A stretch of DNA of 64,000 nucleotides, taken from contig NZ_JARXVT010000003.1 in assembly GCF_029892845.1 (NCBI RefSeq), positions 124,001 through 188,000 on the forward strand. Direction: 5' to 3'. This document shows positions 45,553 through 55,175 of this stretch, piece by piece; the stretch's first letter is position 1, and every line of letters starts with the position of its first letter. Position numbers and translations under genes: made by a program. Below the pieces are notes generated by a model. That model saw nothing but the letters and a program-made list of their open reading frames with translations, did not search any database and had not been told where the DNA came from. This DNA is from Aurantimicrobium minutum. GTDB taxonomy: Bacteria > Actinomycetota > Actinomycetes > Actinomycetales > Microbacteriaceae.

Positions 45553-46620
45553 ATGGCCAGATCTCATATCACTCTAGCGGCGTTGGCTACAGCGGCTGTG
45601 CCCGGTTTTGACCCCGTTCAAGCCCAGGCTTTCTCCACCGGAATGCACGGTGACTTCTTCGCTGCCATCGTCACTGACGCCACTGGCCGCGAACTCATCG
45701 TTCGCGTTCCCAACTCTGCCGAGGCAGAAGCTCAACTCGGTGCTGAGAAGTATGCACTTGAGACCATGACTGCAGGCATTCGGTCGCGCTTGAGCTTTGA
45801 CGTTCCAACCTTGGTTGGTCGCGCACCCATTGGCAAGACCTTTGGTTTGGTCTTCGAGTTCCTCCATGGCCACCAGCTCACTCTCGCTGAGTTCACAGCT
45901 GAATCTGGGCTCCCCACCTCTATTGGAACCTCGATAGCCTCGATCCACTCTCTGCCCACACACTTCGTTTCCGATGCAGGGCTTCCCTTCTTCAGCGCTC
46001 AAGACATTCAGCGCCAAACCCGTGACCTGGTGAGCAAAGCTCAAGGTACCGCTCTTCTTCCCGCTGCCCTCTCTGCCCGCTGGCAGGAAGCAGTCAATGA
46101 CAGCTCGCTGTGGCTATTTGACCCCACCGTGATTCATGGTTCTTTAGGCGTTGACTCGTTCATCGCTGGGACTGATTCCGTTTCGGGTGTTCTCGGCTGG
46201 GCAGCATTACGTGTGGGCGACCCCGCCTCAGACATGCACTGGATAATCAATGCTCCTGTCGAATCCCAAGATGCCGCTTTCGCTGCCTATGGTGACTCAC
46301 GACACTCATTGGTTGACCCCAAGCTTCGTCAGCGTGCAACGCTGTATTCCGAACTTGAACTTGCTCGCTGGTTGCTTCACGGTGTGGAGCAAAAGAGCCC
46401 AGAAATCGTGGATGACGCCATCGATATGTTGGATCGTCTCGTGGACAGCGTTCACCAGGAAAACACCAATGCTATTGGCACTGACACCGCGCCTGTATTG
46501 ACCGTTACTGAAGTTGTTGAGCTCTTGGACGAAACTCCTGGCGACGCAGCTTCCGGTCGTTACCGTGGCATGGAGCCAGTGACCGACGACCAGCGTTCTT
46601 CTAACTCACTTTCGGAGTAA
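45553..46620 (+). CDS. APH-like phosphotransferase with degenerate catalytic motifs
   Basis: This 355-aa protein has the aminoglycoside/macrolide phosphotransferase fold. The usual catalytic HGDxxxxN appears as HGSLGVDS (His195, Gly196, Ser197), and the usual IDW metal site as LGW (Leu214, Gly215, Trp216), while GDPASD (222-227) is intact. Both catalytic Asp positions are thus lost, so it may be a pseudokinase or use another mechanism. The C-terminal tail is acidic. It is divergent from nudC and overlaps the adnB end by 61 nt tail to tail, beside the DNA repair genes. Function not assignable. Confidence 0.72.
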   Translation: MARSHITLAALATAAVPGFDPVQAQAFSTGMHGDFFAAIVTDATGRELIVRVPNSAEAEAQLGAEKYALETMTAGIRSRLSFDVPTLVGRAPIGKTFGLVFEFLHGHQLTLAEFTAESGLPTSIGTSIASIHSLPTHFVSDAGLPFFSAQDIQRQTRDLVSKAQGTALLPAALSARWQEAVNDSSLWLFDPTVIHGSLGVDSFIAGTDSVSGVLGWAALRVGDPASDMHWIINAPVESQDAAFAAYGDSRHSLVDPKLRQRATLYSELELARWLLHGVEQKSPEIVDDAIDMLDRLVDSVHQENTNAIGTDTAPVLTVTEVVELLDETPGDAASGRYRGMEPVTDDQRSSNSLSE

Positions 46621-49600
46621 ATCCGCTCAGGCCTGATCACCTTGTCTTCGGCTACAAAGTAGAAGGCAGCATCGATGTTTTCTGCAGGAACGCCTGACCA
46701 CCGGGCATAGGCCAAGCGATAGAGCGCCAACTGGAATTGCTTCAATTCCAAATCAGCAGCATCCTTGGGTGCCTTGCCTGTTTTCCAGTCCACGATCTCA
46801 AAGCGCTGTCCCTGGGAGCCCTCGACTTCATAGATGGCATCTATCTTGCAAATAATGATGCTGTTGCCGAAGGGAACATTGACTTCGAGTTCTATAGCTA
46901 CGGGCTTCTTGTTAGCCCACTGGCTTCGCTCGAATGTTTCCTTGAGCGAACGCAGAGTCTGTTCATCTGCAGAAACTAGGGCACTCTCGTCCACGCCATC
47001 GAGCTCACCCGGATGAGCATCAACCAAGTCGATGTGGCTCGAGACTGCAGAGCGTTCTTCCACCCAGGAATGGAACAGGGTTCCCAGTGCAGTGGCACGG
47101 AAGGGGCGCTCCGGCAGGGGTCTGCGCAGTGATCTCGCCACGGCCTGAGGATCATCAATAAAGTCTTTGAAACGAGACGCAGGTATTCGTTCAGGCAACG
47201 AAATATCAGCATCTCCATGTGCTCTGCGATCACGCTCTGCAAGCAAGAGTTCAATCTCGGAATCCCACGCAGTGGGCGTGACAGGGTTTGCCATATAGAC
47301 AGCTTCTGCTGCTCGGGTCACGATGTCACGGCGTGAACCCAAGGAATCCAGTGGCCAGGTCACGGTTTCTTCGTCATCCCCCAGCGGATTAGCTTCATTA
47401 ACAGGGGCAATGGGAAGTTCTTGGGAGAAGACCCCTGCAGCAGCGAGTTCTTGCAGGAATATTCCAGGAGGTCGTGGAGTGACCTGTGTGGCCCAGAAAG
47501 ACGCTGAGAGCAACAGTGAGTGCTTGGCGCGAGTCAGTGCGACATACGCCAATCTGCGCTGTTCATCGTCGTATCGAACGCGGACCTCTTCCACGAACTG
47601 GTCATAGCTTTCACCCAGTTCAACCTGGGTTGTCGCCGAGCGCCAATTGAATACCGGCAGATGCAGGGCATCACCGCGGAATTGGAAAGGCAATCGACCA
47701 AATCCCAGCCAATTCTCGGCGCGGGTGCGATTTCCAGGAAGTTCATCCTTCACCATGCGTGGAATGGCCACCACGTCCCATTCCAGTCCCTTGGCACCGT
47801 GAATAGTCATGATCTGGACAGTGCCAGGTTCTGCCGGAGCAGATTGGGGACTCAAGCGTTCGCGTCGTTCCGCTTCTTTGAGCCAACTGAGGAATCCCCC
47901 CAGAGTTGCCCGATCTTCTCCATCAACATAGGCACTGAGTGGCTCCATGAAGGCTTCTAGGCTGGACAGGGCTGTTGCGGCAGATTCATTCGCGACTGCT
48001 TCGATGTCCAGCAACAGTTCCTGTTGCGCAATCGTGACGAGTTCACGCAAATCAACGCCCACACGTCGACGCAGTCGAGCTATCTGCTCCCCTGCCTGCT
48101 TGAGGCGGACGAGTCCTGTGGCGGAGAGATTCTCCAAAACGGTGTGATTCTCAGGTGCTGAGACGACGAAGTCCAATGCATCAACCAGTGATGAACCGTC
48201 TTCTGAAACAACAGAGTTACGCAGAGCATGACGAACTTCTTCGGTGAGACGCTGTTGGCGATGATCTCGCTCACTCATCCATTTCGCGATGGCACTCAAT
48301 CCCACAATGTCCCGGGGAGCAATGGCCCAGCGAGCCCCGGTGAGGAGACGAACTAATTCAGAATCAGCGGTGGCATCGTGGAGAACTCGCAGAGTGCAGA
48401 CCAAATCCACGATGACAGGCTCATCAAGCAGCCCACCTAATCCGACAACGTGGTAACGAACTCCATGTTCATCCAAGGCGCGTTTGAAGGGTTCGATGCC
48501 CTTGAGCGAGCGACACAGCATCGCTGAAGTTGTTTCATCATTGACGCGCCCTTTGAGCCAGAGGGCCACTTCATTGGCTTCGTCATAGATCGTTTCTGAA
48601 ACGCTGAGTTCGACTTCCCCCTGGGGTGCATCTGGTTTAGCGCGTAATTGCTCAACAGGAATCTGGGTCTTGGCGGTGAGAGGCCTGACGAGTATGTTGG
48701 CTGCGGCGAGAACCCCCACGGGGTTTCTCCAACTAGTTGCCAAAGTGTAGGTCGGTGTGTGTTCAACACCAGCGCCAAAGGCAGTGCCAAATTGCTCGAT
48801 GTTGTCAGCTGAAGCTCCGCGCCAGCCATAAATGGACTGATGTGGGTCGCCCACTGCCATCACCGGAGTCTGAGCGAAGAGCAAGCTGAGAAGCTGGGTT
48901 TGAACTACGGATGTGTCTTGGTATTCGTCAAGCAGAACGACACTAAATTGGCTTCGGAAATCTGCGACAACGCTGTCAAAGCGTTGACAGATTTCCAGGG
49001 CCAGTGCGACCTGGTCGCTGTATTCGATGAGTCCTTGGCGGCGCTTGGCTTCAGAGAATTGAACGGCAAGATCCACCAACACCGGCAGGGTGGTTCCGAC
49101 CTCCCGAGCCTTCACCCACGCGTCAACTGCAGCACTCTTGCGACTGCCAGGAACATCGAGGGGCATGTTGAGGGTGTGCTCGTCGAGTGAGCGCGCAAAA
49201 GAAGCAATCTCAGCTGGGTCTGCCACGTTGTCCGCAATTGCACGAGAGAGCCGAAGGATGGCTTCTGTGAGCACATCCAGGCTCTTGTCCAGGTCAGAAA
49301 GAACTTCTCCTGTCCCTTCCCGAGCGATGGAGCGGGCGAGTTGCCAGGCAGCTGCTTCGCCGAGCACAGTGGCATCAGGGTCGCGTCCAATAAGTACTGC
49401 ATATTGGGAATAGATGCGATTAGCAAAGGAGTTGTAGGTCGTAACCGTGGCTTGATCTAGCTCATCTATCTCGAGCGGAACAACATTTTTCTCAACCAAC
49501 GTGGCCACGCGCGTGCGAATACGTTCACCCAATTCACCCGCCGCTTTGCGCGTGAAGGTCATACCCAGAATCTCCTGAATAGAGACCTTGCCGTTGGCAA

Positions 49601-49769
49601 CTAGCCAGACCACCCGGTTCGCCATGGTTTCAGTTTTGCCACTGCCCGCACCTGCAATGACGAGTGCTGGTTCCAGCGGAGCTTCAATGATTGCTTGTTG
49701 TTCTACGGTGGGCTCGGGCTGGCCTAACCGGCGAGCCAACTCGAGGGCACTGATCTGGAAATCACTCAT
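46560..49769 (-). CDS. adnB: AdnB-type helicase-nuclease subunit
   Basis: AdnB is the lead motor of the AdnAB end-resection enzyme that processes double-strand breaks for recombination. The 1069-aa protein has Walker A AGAGSGKT (39-46), TYNSFANRIY, VVLLDEYQDTSVVQ, GDPHQSIYGWRGA, TIHGAKGLEWDVV and motif VI LAYVALTRAKHS, then a C-terminal RecB-type nuclease domain with the catalytic FEIVDWKTGKAP and the QLALYRLAYA helix. Start ATG overlaps the adnA stop by 4 nt. Ortholog context: Rv3201c. Confidence 0.9.
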   Translation of the reverse strand: MSDFQISALELARRLGQPEPTVEQQAIIEAPLEPALVIAGAGSGKTETMANRVVWLVANGKVSIQEILGMTFTRKAAGELGERIRTRVATLVEKNVVPLEIDELDQATVTTYNSFANRIYSQYAVLIGRDPDATVLGEAAAWQLARSIAREGTGEVLSDLDKSLDVLTEAILRLSRAIADNVADPAEIASFARSLDEHTLNMPLDVPGSRKSAAVDAWVKAREVGTTLPVLVDLAVQFSEAKRRQGLIEYSDQVALALEICQRFDSVVADFRSQFSVVLLDEYQDTSVVQTQLLSLLFAQTPVMAVGDPHQSIYGWRGASADNIEQFGTAFGAGVEHTPTYTLATSWRNPVGVLAAANILVRPLTAKTQIPVEQLRAKPDAPQGEVELSVSETIYDEANEVALWLKGRVNDETTSAMLCRSLKGIEPFKRALDEHGVRYHVVGLGGLLDEPVIVDLVCTLRVLHDATADSELVRLLTGARWAIAPRDIVGLSAIAKWMSERDHRQQRLTEEVRHALRNSVVSEDGSSLVDALDFVVSAPENHTVLENLSATGLVRLKQAGEQIARLRRRVGVDLRELVTIAQQELLLDIEAVANESAATALSSLEAFMEPLSAYVDGEDRATLGGFLSWLKEAERRERLSPQSAPAEPGTVQIMTIHGAKGLEWDVVAIPRMVKDELPGNRTRAENWLGFGRLPFQFRGDALHLPVFNWRSATTQVELGESYDQFVEEVRVRYDDEQRRLAYVALTRAKHSLLLSASFWATQVTPRPPGIFLQELAAAGVFSQELPIAPVNEANPLGDDEETVTWPLDSLGSRRDIVTRAAEAVYMANPVTPTAWDSEIELLLAERDRRAHGDADISLPERIPASRFKDFIDDPQAVARSLRRPLPERPFRATALGTLFHSWVEERSAVSSHIDLVDAHPGELDGVDESALVSADEQTLRSLKETFERSQWANKKPVAIELEVNVPFGNSIIICKIDAIYEVEGSQGQRFEIVDWKTGKAPKDAADLELKQFQLALYRLAYARWSGVPAENIDAAFYFVAEDKVIRPERIYSESELEERWSSVTGSMPR

Positions 49770-52700
49770 GATGCAGACACCGCCGGTGCTGTGTGAATAC
49801 GGAATTCATACCGCGTGTGGGGTTTTCCACGCTCTTCTTCAATCACGATGGGGGCAGTGAATTCATTCCCAGCCATCCCTTGGGCAGCGGTCTCAATCCG
49901 CTCTCGAATGGTCTGAAGTTCGGTTTCGTCATAGGGCATTTGCTCCATGGACTTATAGAGCTTGCCCTTCGTGCCATTAGTGACGTAGATGAGCTTTGCT
50001 CCCCCGTTACGTGAACCTTCAGGAACTTCTTCCAAGACCCCCTCGGTCAACGCGAGTTGATAGCAAGCCAATTGGGCGTGTTCGGGAAGATCTTTCACGC
50101 GTGGTTCATACTTGCCAGTTTTGAGGTCAACAATGACAACGTGACCGACGGCATCTTGTTCTATGCGGTCGATATATCCACGAAGGGTGGCTTTCCCGAG
50201 CTCGAGCGTGAAGCCACCTTCGGTTGCCAGAAGAGTCTTGCCGTCACTCTTAAAGTTCTGCAGATACTCAGAAACAGCCGCAACCATTTTGCGAACCCGT
50301 CGACGTTCGCCCACGCTCAGCCACTCTGCATCGAAGGAAAGCTCATGCCAACGTTCATCAACTGCAGCCCACAGTGAGTCCGCATCGATCGGCAACGAGT
50401 CATCTGTGCTGACATCTTCCATCACCTTGTGCACGATGGTGCCAATGCCCTGCGCGGAGCTGGATGTGCGACCCACAACAGATTCAATGAACCAGGCCAG
50501 TTGGTTCTTCTCCCAGGTATCCAGCTTGGACGGCGAGACCGAAACAGAGTTTCCTTCAACGTTCAGATCTACCAGGGGTGCATCAGTAGATGGCTCGCGC
50601 AGGCCATACCAATCAGTTGGGGCTGCCCCGGGAATATCAGCAGCAGAAAGCTTCGCCAACGCACTCGCGAGTTGAGTGCTGCGCTCTGAGGCTTCGCCTC
50701 GGCGCAGAGAAAGCGTCAATGCTCGTCGCAGCGAGCCGACAAGTCCTCGCAGAGTGAGTGGATACTCAGTGAGCCCGTTGCGCTCAGAATCCCGCTCTTC
50801 CACAGAATTGATTCCGGTTACTGCTTCAACTCTCCTCAGGAATGGTGAGGGTAACGTGTCGTCATTAGCTGTAGCGGTGAGAATGACGGACTGGCGTGCG
50901 CGAGAAATTGCGAGGGCAAACATGCGTAGTTCATCATCGAGAACTGCCTTGCGGGACGCTGCGAAATCGGTCTCAACTCCTATCGAATCACCCATCACAT
51001 CTTGGGCATGCAGCAAAGAACCTCGAGGACGTAGATTAGGCCACAGATTCTCTTGAACAGCAGCAACGGCCACTACGTCAAACTCAGTGCCTATCAAGGC
51101 CGATGGCGTGCACACCAGCACAGCGTCTGCTTGAGCCTGCGGGGCAAGGGTGTCCTCGGGAACATCAGCATCAAGTAATTCCGCGATAAATTCTGCAGCC
51201 GGGCGATCGGGATATCTTTCGACATAACGCTTGGCAGAAGTAAATAGCGCCATCACACCATCAAGGTTCCGATTGGCATCGTCGGCGACGAGGCCGGCAC
51301 TGAGCGCCTCAGTGCCCCAGGTTTTTGCCAGACCACTGCGTTCCCACACAGTCCAGAGCAATTCTTCAATCGAGTTCCCCGCAGCATTGTCACTGCGCAG
51401 TAACTGAAGGGTCTCAGCAAAACGTCCAGCACGTCGTGCCGGGGCGAAATCGAGGGTGACGAGATCTGCCGGTTGTTCAAGAGCGGCAATGAGGAGCTCT
51501 TCGCCGGTGCGCGCTCCCCCGGCAGCGAGTTCATCGTGGCGCAGGGCAAGTCTCAACCTGCGCAGGTCAAGAACTGTGAGCCCCACCATTGGCGAGGTCA
51601 ACAAATCAGTAGCTACATTCGGAGTGAGCTCCATCCGCCCCATCGCCACTGCAATAGCAGCGATGAGATCAAGTGCTGCGGGATGTTCTTTGAGAGAACG
51701 CTCAGACATCAATGTCTTCGTCGGCACCTCTGCCACGGCCAATGCACGTGCAATCTGAGGGACCAAAGAACCTGTGCGAACCACTACCGCCATCTGGGAC
51801 CACGCAGTGGAGCCCAGAATGTGCTTCTCGCGGAGTTCCCGGGCAATAGCGGTTGTTTCCGATACGCGTGAGGTGCGCTCCAAGACAGCAACCGGAAGAC
51901 TCACCGCATTCTCAGCGACAGAGGTCGCCTTACGCTGAGCACCTGCCTCAGCAGAGCCCATCTCCGTAATCTTTTGCACAGCTGAACGAATGGCAGGCCC
52001 GTGCCGGTAGACGGCATCGAGCACGAAGGATGATGCACGGTTTCCAGGGATCCCCAACTCAACAGCGAAACGGCCCAAGAAGTTGGGCACAGCCCCACGG
52101 AATGTGGTGGAGGTGATATCTGGGTCTCCGAAAACGATGATCGGAACACCGCGGCGGGCGAATGCCTGAAGAATCCGCACCGCTCCGAACGTGAGCTCCT
52201 GGGCGTCATCGACGAGAACAAGTTCGACGTCCGACATCACAGATGCATCAGCGAGCGCGTTTGCGCCGATGGAAAGTATTTCTGATGAGTCAAATGATTC
52301 TGTGCGGAAACCGGCTAAAACTTCTCGGTATTCACTCCAGAATTCTGCTGCCGCTTCCCATTCGGGGTGTTCACGCGTCTGGCCTTGCTGACGGAGTTCT
52401 ACAGGCGTCCATCCCATCTCCGTACTCCGGGCAAAGAGATCACGTAATTCGCTGCGGAAGGCTCGACGTTGGCGCACTTCTGGCACGAGAGGGTCGGGCC
52501 ACGCAGGACCACTACCGTCTTCGATGTGTCCAACGAGTAGCTCTGCAATGATGCTGTCTTGCTCACTACCAGTGAGCATTCGAGGTGCAGCTTGCCCTGT
52601 GGCCAATGCATGTTCTTGAGCAAGAGCGAATGCGAGTGATCCAGGGGTGCGCGCAAGGGCACCGTTTGTCGCAATTCCCAAGCGCAAACCCAGGGAGTTT

Positions 52701-52939
52701 CTCAAGCGTCCTGCCGCAACGCGGTTGGGGCTCAACACCACGATGTTGTCAGGATTGGTTCCCTGAGCGACGCGCAAAGCAACTAACTCAGTAAGTACTC
52801 TGGTTTTTCCCGTACCGGGCGCACCCAGAACAACAGCGGATTGATCTGCTGCCAGGGTGAGAATGTCCGCCTGAACAGCATCGGCTACGAAAGGGCGCAC
52901 GGGTGCGATTTGACGCTCTACAAACCCCGTTTTAGCCAC
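49766..52939 (-). CDS. adnA: AdnA-type helicase-nuclease subunit
   Basis: AdnA partners AdnB in the actinobacterial break-resection complex. The 1057-aa protein has an N-terminal UvrD-like motor with Walker A GAPGTGKT (39-46), motif II as VLVDDAQELT (DDAQ in place of DExQ), and motif VI FALAISRARQSV, and a C-terminal RecB-type nuclease with VVIVDLKTGKYEP and QLACYQLALTEG. In mycobacteria the AdnA motor is minor while its nuclease is active, which fits the altered motif II. Start GTG at 52937-52939. It is the first gene of adnA-adnB. Confidence 0.9.
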   Translation of the reverse strand: MAKTGFVERQIAPVRPFVADAVQADILTLAADQSAVVLGAPGTGKTRVLTELVALRVAQGTNPDNIVVLSPNRVAAGRLRNSLGLRLGIATNGALARTPGSLAFALAQEHALATGQAAPRMLTGSEQDSIIAELLVGHIEDGSGPAWPDPLVPEVRQRRAFRSELRDLFARSTEMGWTPVELRQQGQTREHPEWEAAAEFWSEYREVLAGFRTESFDSSEILSIGANALADASVMSDVELVLVDDAQELTFGAVRILQAFARRGVPIIVFGDPDITSTTFRGAVPNFLGRFAVELGIPGNRASSFVLDAVYRHGPAIRSAVQKITEMGSAEAGAQRKATSVAENAVSLPVAVLERTSRVSETTAIARELREKHILGSTAWSQMAVVVRTGSLVPQIARALAVAEVPTKTLMSERSLKEHPAALDLIAAIAVAMGRMELTPNVATDLLTSPMVGLTVLDLRRLRLALRHDELAAGGARTGEELLIAALEQPADLVTLDFAPARRAGRFAETLQLLRSDNAAGNSIEELLWTVWERSGLAKTWGTEALSAGLVADDANRNLDGVMALFTSAKRYVERYPDRPAAEFIAELLDADVPEDTLAPQAQADAVLVCTPSALIGTEFDVVAVAAVQENLWPNLRPRGSLLHAQDVMGDSIGVETDFAASRKAVLDDELRMFALAISRARQSVILTATANDDTLPSPFLRRVEAVTGINSVEERDSERNGLTEYPLTLRGLVGSLRRALTLSLRRGEASERSTQLASALAKLSAADIPGAAPTDWYGLREPSTDAPLVDLNVEGNSVSVSPSKLDTWEKNQLAWFIESVVGRTSSSAQGIGTIVHKVMEDVSTDDSLPIDADSLWAAVDERWHELSFDAEWLSVGERRRVRKMVAAVSEYLQNFKSDGKTLLATEGGFTLELGKATLRGYIDRIEQDAVGHVVIVDLKTGKYEPRVKDLPEHAQLACYQLALTEGVLEEVPEGSRNGGAKLIYVTNGTKGKLYKSMEQMPYDETELQTIRERIETAAQGMAGNEFTAPIVIEEERGKPHTRYEFRIHTAPAVSAS

Positions 52940-53004
52940 ACCCCCACGCTACTGTGAACCACGGACACTCCCGCGGAAACAAGCCGGAGTAGCGCTAGAG
53001 AGAA

Positions 53005-54234
53005 TCAGTCTTTCGCATGCAGCTGTGCGTGCTTTTCCCACTCGTTCATGAGGTGCAAGATGGCATCGTGGAATCGCTGAGTGGGGACACCTGGGGTGAT
53101 GTCTCCGAAGTAGTGCTTGCACCAGCGAGCCAAACGAGCTTGAGCCTCTGGGTCGTGCTCAATGGCATCCATCTGGGCAACGATGTTGCCAGCTTGGTCG
53201 GCATCAAGCCATTCGCAGTCGCTAAGGTAACCACCTTCGTCGAGTTCTGCTTCAGGGTTGACCGGGCGAGTAATGATCAGAGGCTTGCCTGCGGCTAAGC
53301 GGTCATAAACCATGGCAGAGATGTCCACAATGGCCATATCGGCAACAGAAAGCTGCCAGCCCAGCTCAGCACCCTCATCCACGATGTGCTTGGCCTGGGG
53401 ATCATGAGCATTCGCTCGGCGCAACAATGACTTGATTTGGTCGTTAGCTTGACCGTATTCAAAGTCCACTGCACCACTGCGAGGGTGGGGGCGGTAGATC
53501 ACGCGGTGACGCCCAGTCGCAATGAGAGCTTCCACCAGGGCAAGACCATGAGTTTCAACAGAACCATAGGCAGCAGCAGGGCGGTCGCCCTCCCAGGTGG
53601 GGGCATAGAGCACGACTTCGCGATCATCTGGTTCGAACGGAACTGTGCCGGTGTAGTGATCTGCTTGGGGGCGGCCAATAGGGATTGCCCGCTTATCGAA
53701 GTCGTAATCCCAGAGCACGCGGCCTAAACGTTCACGCGCCGCATCTCCTGCGATCAGGCTGTAGTCATAAGCCTTGAACTGGTTGGTCGTCATATACATC
53801 TTGTCGGATTCACCGTGGTTGATGAAGACATGGAAACGGCTGCCGTAGCGGAACATCTGGAAGTTACGGGCGTTCTGGTTGACGTAGAGGATCACATGAA
53901 GATCCTGGTCAGCGATGAATTCTTCCAGCTCAACCACGGTGCGCACATACGCAACGGGAACAGGCGATTCATCCAACAATTTCAGCGCACCGAGAGTGTT
54001 ACGGCTCAGAATGACAACAGGCCACGTCTTCGCCAGTTCTTCAAGAGGCTTGTACCACTGGCGCACTTGGTAGAGGTTGACCTCACCATCTGCGAAGTAG
54101 ACCCCAACTTTGAAGTTGTGGTCTGGGAGCGGGTTCGCCTCAAGTTTGCGTGCAAGTTCCTTGCGGCGCAAACGACCTTGAAGTGCCTTCGACAACAGGG
54201 TGGTTGCCGAACGTGCGTCTTGAATCAAACCCAT
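53005..54234 (-). CDS. CDP-glycerol glycerophosphotransferase family protein
   Basis: This 409-aa protein resembles the Poly(glycerophosphate) transferase family (PF04464, TagF/TagB type), which moves glycerol-phosphate from CDP-glycerol to a wall polymer or lipid carrier. Seen are INHGESDKMYM with His140, the second-domain motif RPHPRSG (248-254), and VDISAMVYDRLAAGKPLI at about 303-320, each close to family signatures. Start ATG at 54232-54234. It begins a leftward group after two glycosyltransferases and a CDP-alcohol transferase, all within 4 kb, indicating envelope polymer or glycolipid synthesis. Confidence 0.82.
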   Translation of the reverse strand: MGLIQDARSATTLLSKALQGRLRRKELARKLEANPLPDHNFKVGVYFADGEVNLYQVRQWYKPLEELAKTWPVVILSRNTLGALKLLDESPVPVAYVRTVVELEEFIADQDLHVILYVNQNARNFQMFRYGSRFHVFINHGESDKMYMTTNQFKAYDYSLIAGDAARERLGRVLWDYDFDKRAIPIGRPQADHYTGTVPFEPDDREVVLYAPTWEGDRPAAAYGSVETHGLALVEALIATGRHRVIYRPHPRSGAVDFEYGQANDQIKSLLRRANAHDPQAKHIVDEGAELGWQLSVADMAIVDISAMVYDRLAAGKPLIITRPVNPEAELDEGGYLSDCEWLDADQAGNIVAQMDAIEHDPEAQARLARWCKHYFGDITPGVPTQRFHDAILHLMNEWEKHAQLHAKD

Positions 54235-54272
54235 GAAATTAGCCTAACTTGCAAAGAAATAGTCAGTAACGA

Positions 54273-55175
54273 CTACAGAATCGGAAAACGACCAGCCTTG
54301 GTCATCCGGGCCACTGTGAGCCACCGCATCCCCACACGACCACCTGGGTTTTCTCGCCAACCTTCAACCCAGCCTGAGAACCAAGACCCCAGACCGGTGC
54401 CTCCCGTTCGTACTGAGCGGACTAACTGCACCCCAGTCCAGGACAGAACATAAAACGGAACCAGAATCCACGGCAAATTGCGCTTTGCCAGCCACACCCG
54501 GTTACGTGCATTGAGGCGGTAATAGGTGGCATGACGGGTAGGACTGGTTACGGGATGGTGCACAACCATGTCACCGGCGTACAAGACCGTCTTGCCTGCG
54601 TTCCACACTCGCCAGGCGAGCTCAATGCCTTCGTGGGCATAGAAGTAGGGATCTCCCCAACCTCCAATGTCTTCAAAGACTCGGGTTGGCATCAAGACAG
54701 CAGCTTCCAACACGGAAAAGACATAACTGGAGTCAGTGGCCTCGCCCTTGCGTAAACGAGGAATCCACCTGCGAGGAGTCACTTTTCCACTGGGGTCAGT
54801 AATGCGAGGTTGCAGCAATCCCATCGAAGAATCTGCCTGGAACTTTCGAATGCCTTCCGTGAGGAACAACGGATCTGAAAGTTCTGCATCATCATCGACG
54901 AAGAACAGGTACTCCCCCTGAACTTGAGCTGCCCCCGCATTACGGCCGGCAGGAATACCCACATTCTCTGCAAGATGAAGCCCACGAACACCACCTGGAA
55001 GGAACTCAGGTCGCCAGCCATTACCCACCACGACAACATCGAGTGTGACGAGTTGTTGCTGAAGGACGCTCTTGATTGCCCGAGAGAGATCTTCGGGACG
55101 CTGTCCCATCGTGAGCACAACGACGCCCACACGAGGTCGAACGCCGTATTCAGTGCGCCTAAGCAGCCCGGACAC
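54273..55175 (-). CDS. Family 2 glycosyltransferase
   Basis: This 300-aa GT-A enzyme transfers a sugar from a nucleotide donor at the membrane. It has the GT2 N-terminus VGVVVLTMGQRPEDLSRAI, the NVGIPAGRNAGAAQ segment, and the DXD-type metal site VDDDAE (Asp94-Asp96), then HEGIELAWRVWNAG, the acceptor-region counterpart of the ED motif. A C-terminal hydrophobic segment (WILVPFYVLSWTGVQLV) probably anchors it. Start GTG at 55173-55175, overlapping the CDP-alcohol transferase gene by 17 nt. Donor and acceptor unknown. Confidence 0.88.
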   Translation of the reverse strand: MSGLLRRTEYGVRPRVGVVVLTMGQRPEDLSRAIKSVLQQQLVTLDVVVVGNGWRPEFLPGGVRGLHLAENVGIPAGRNAGAAQVQGEYLFFVDDDAELSDPLFLTEGIRKFQADSSMGLLQPRITDPSGKVTPRRWIPRLRKGEATDSSYVFSVLEAAVLMPTRVFEDIGGWGDPYFYAHEGIELAWRVWNAGKTVLYAGDMVVHHPVTSPTRHATYYRLNARNRVWLAKRNLPWILVPFYVLSWTGVQLVRSVRTGGTGLGSWFSGWVEGWRENPGGRVGMRWLTVARMTKAGRFPIL

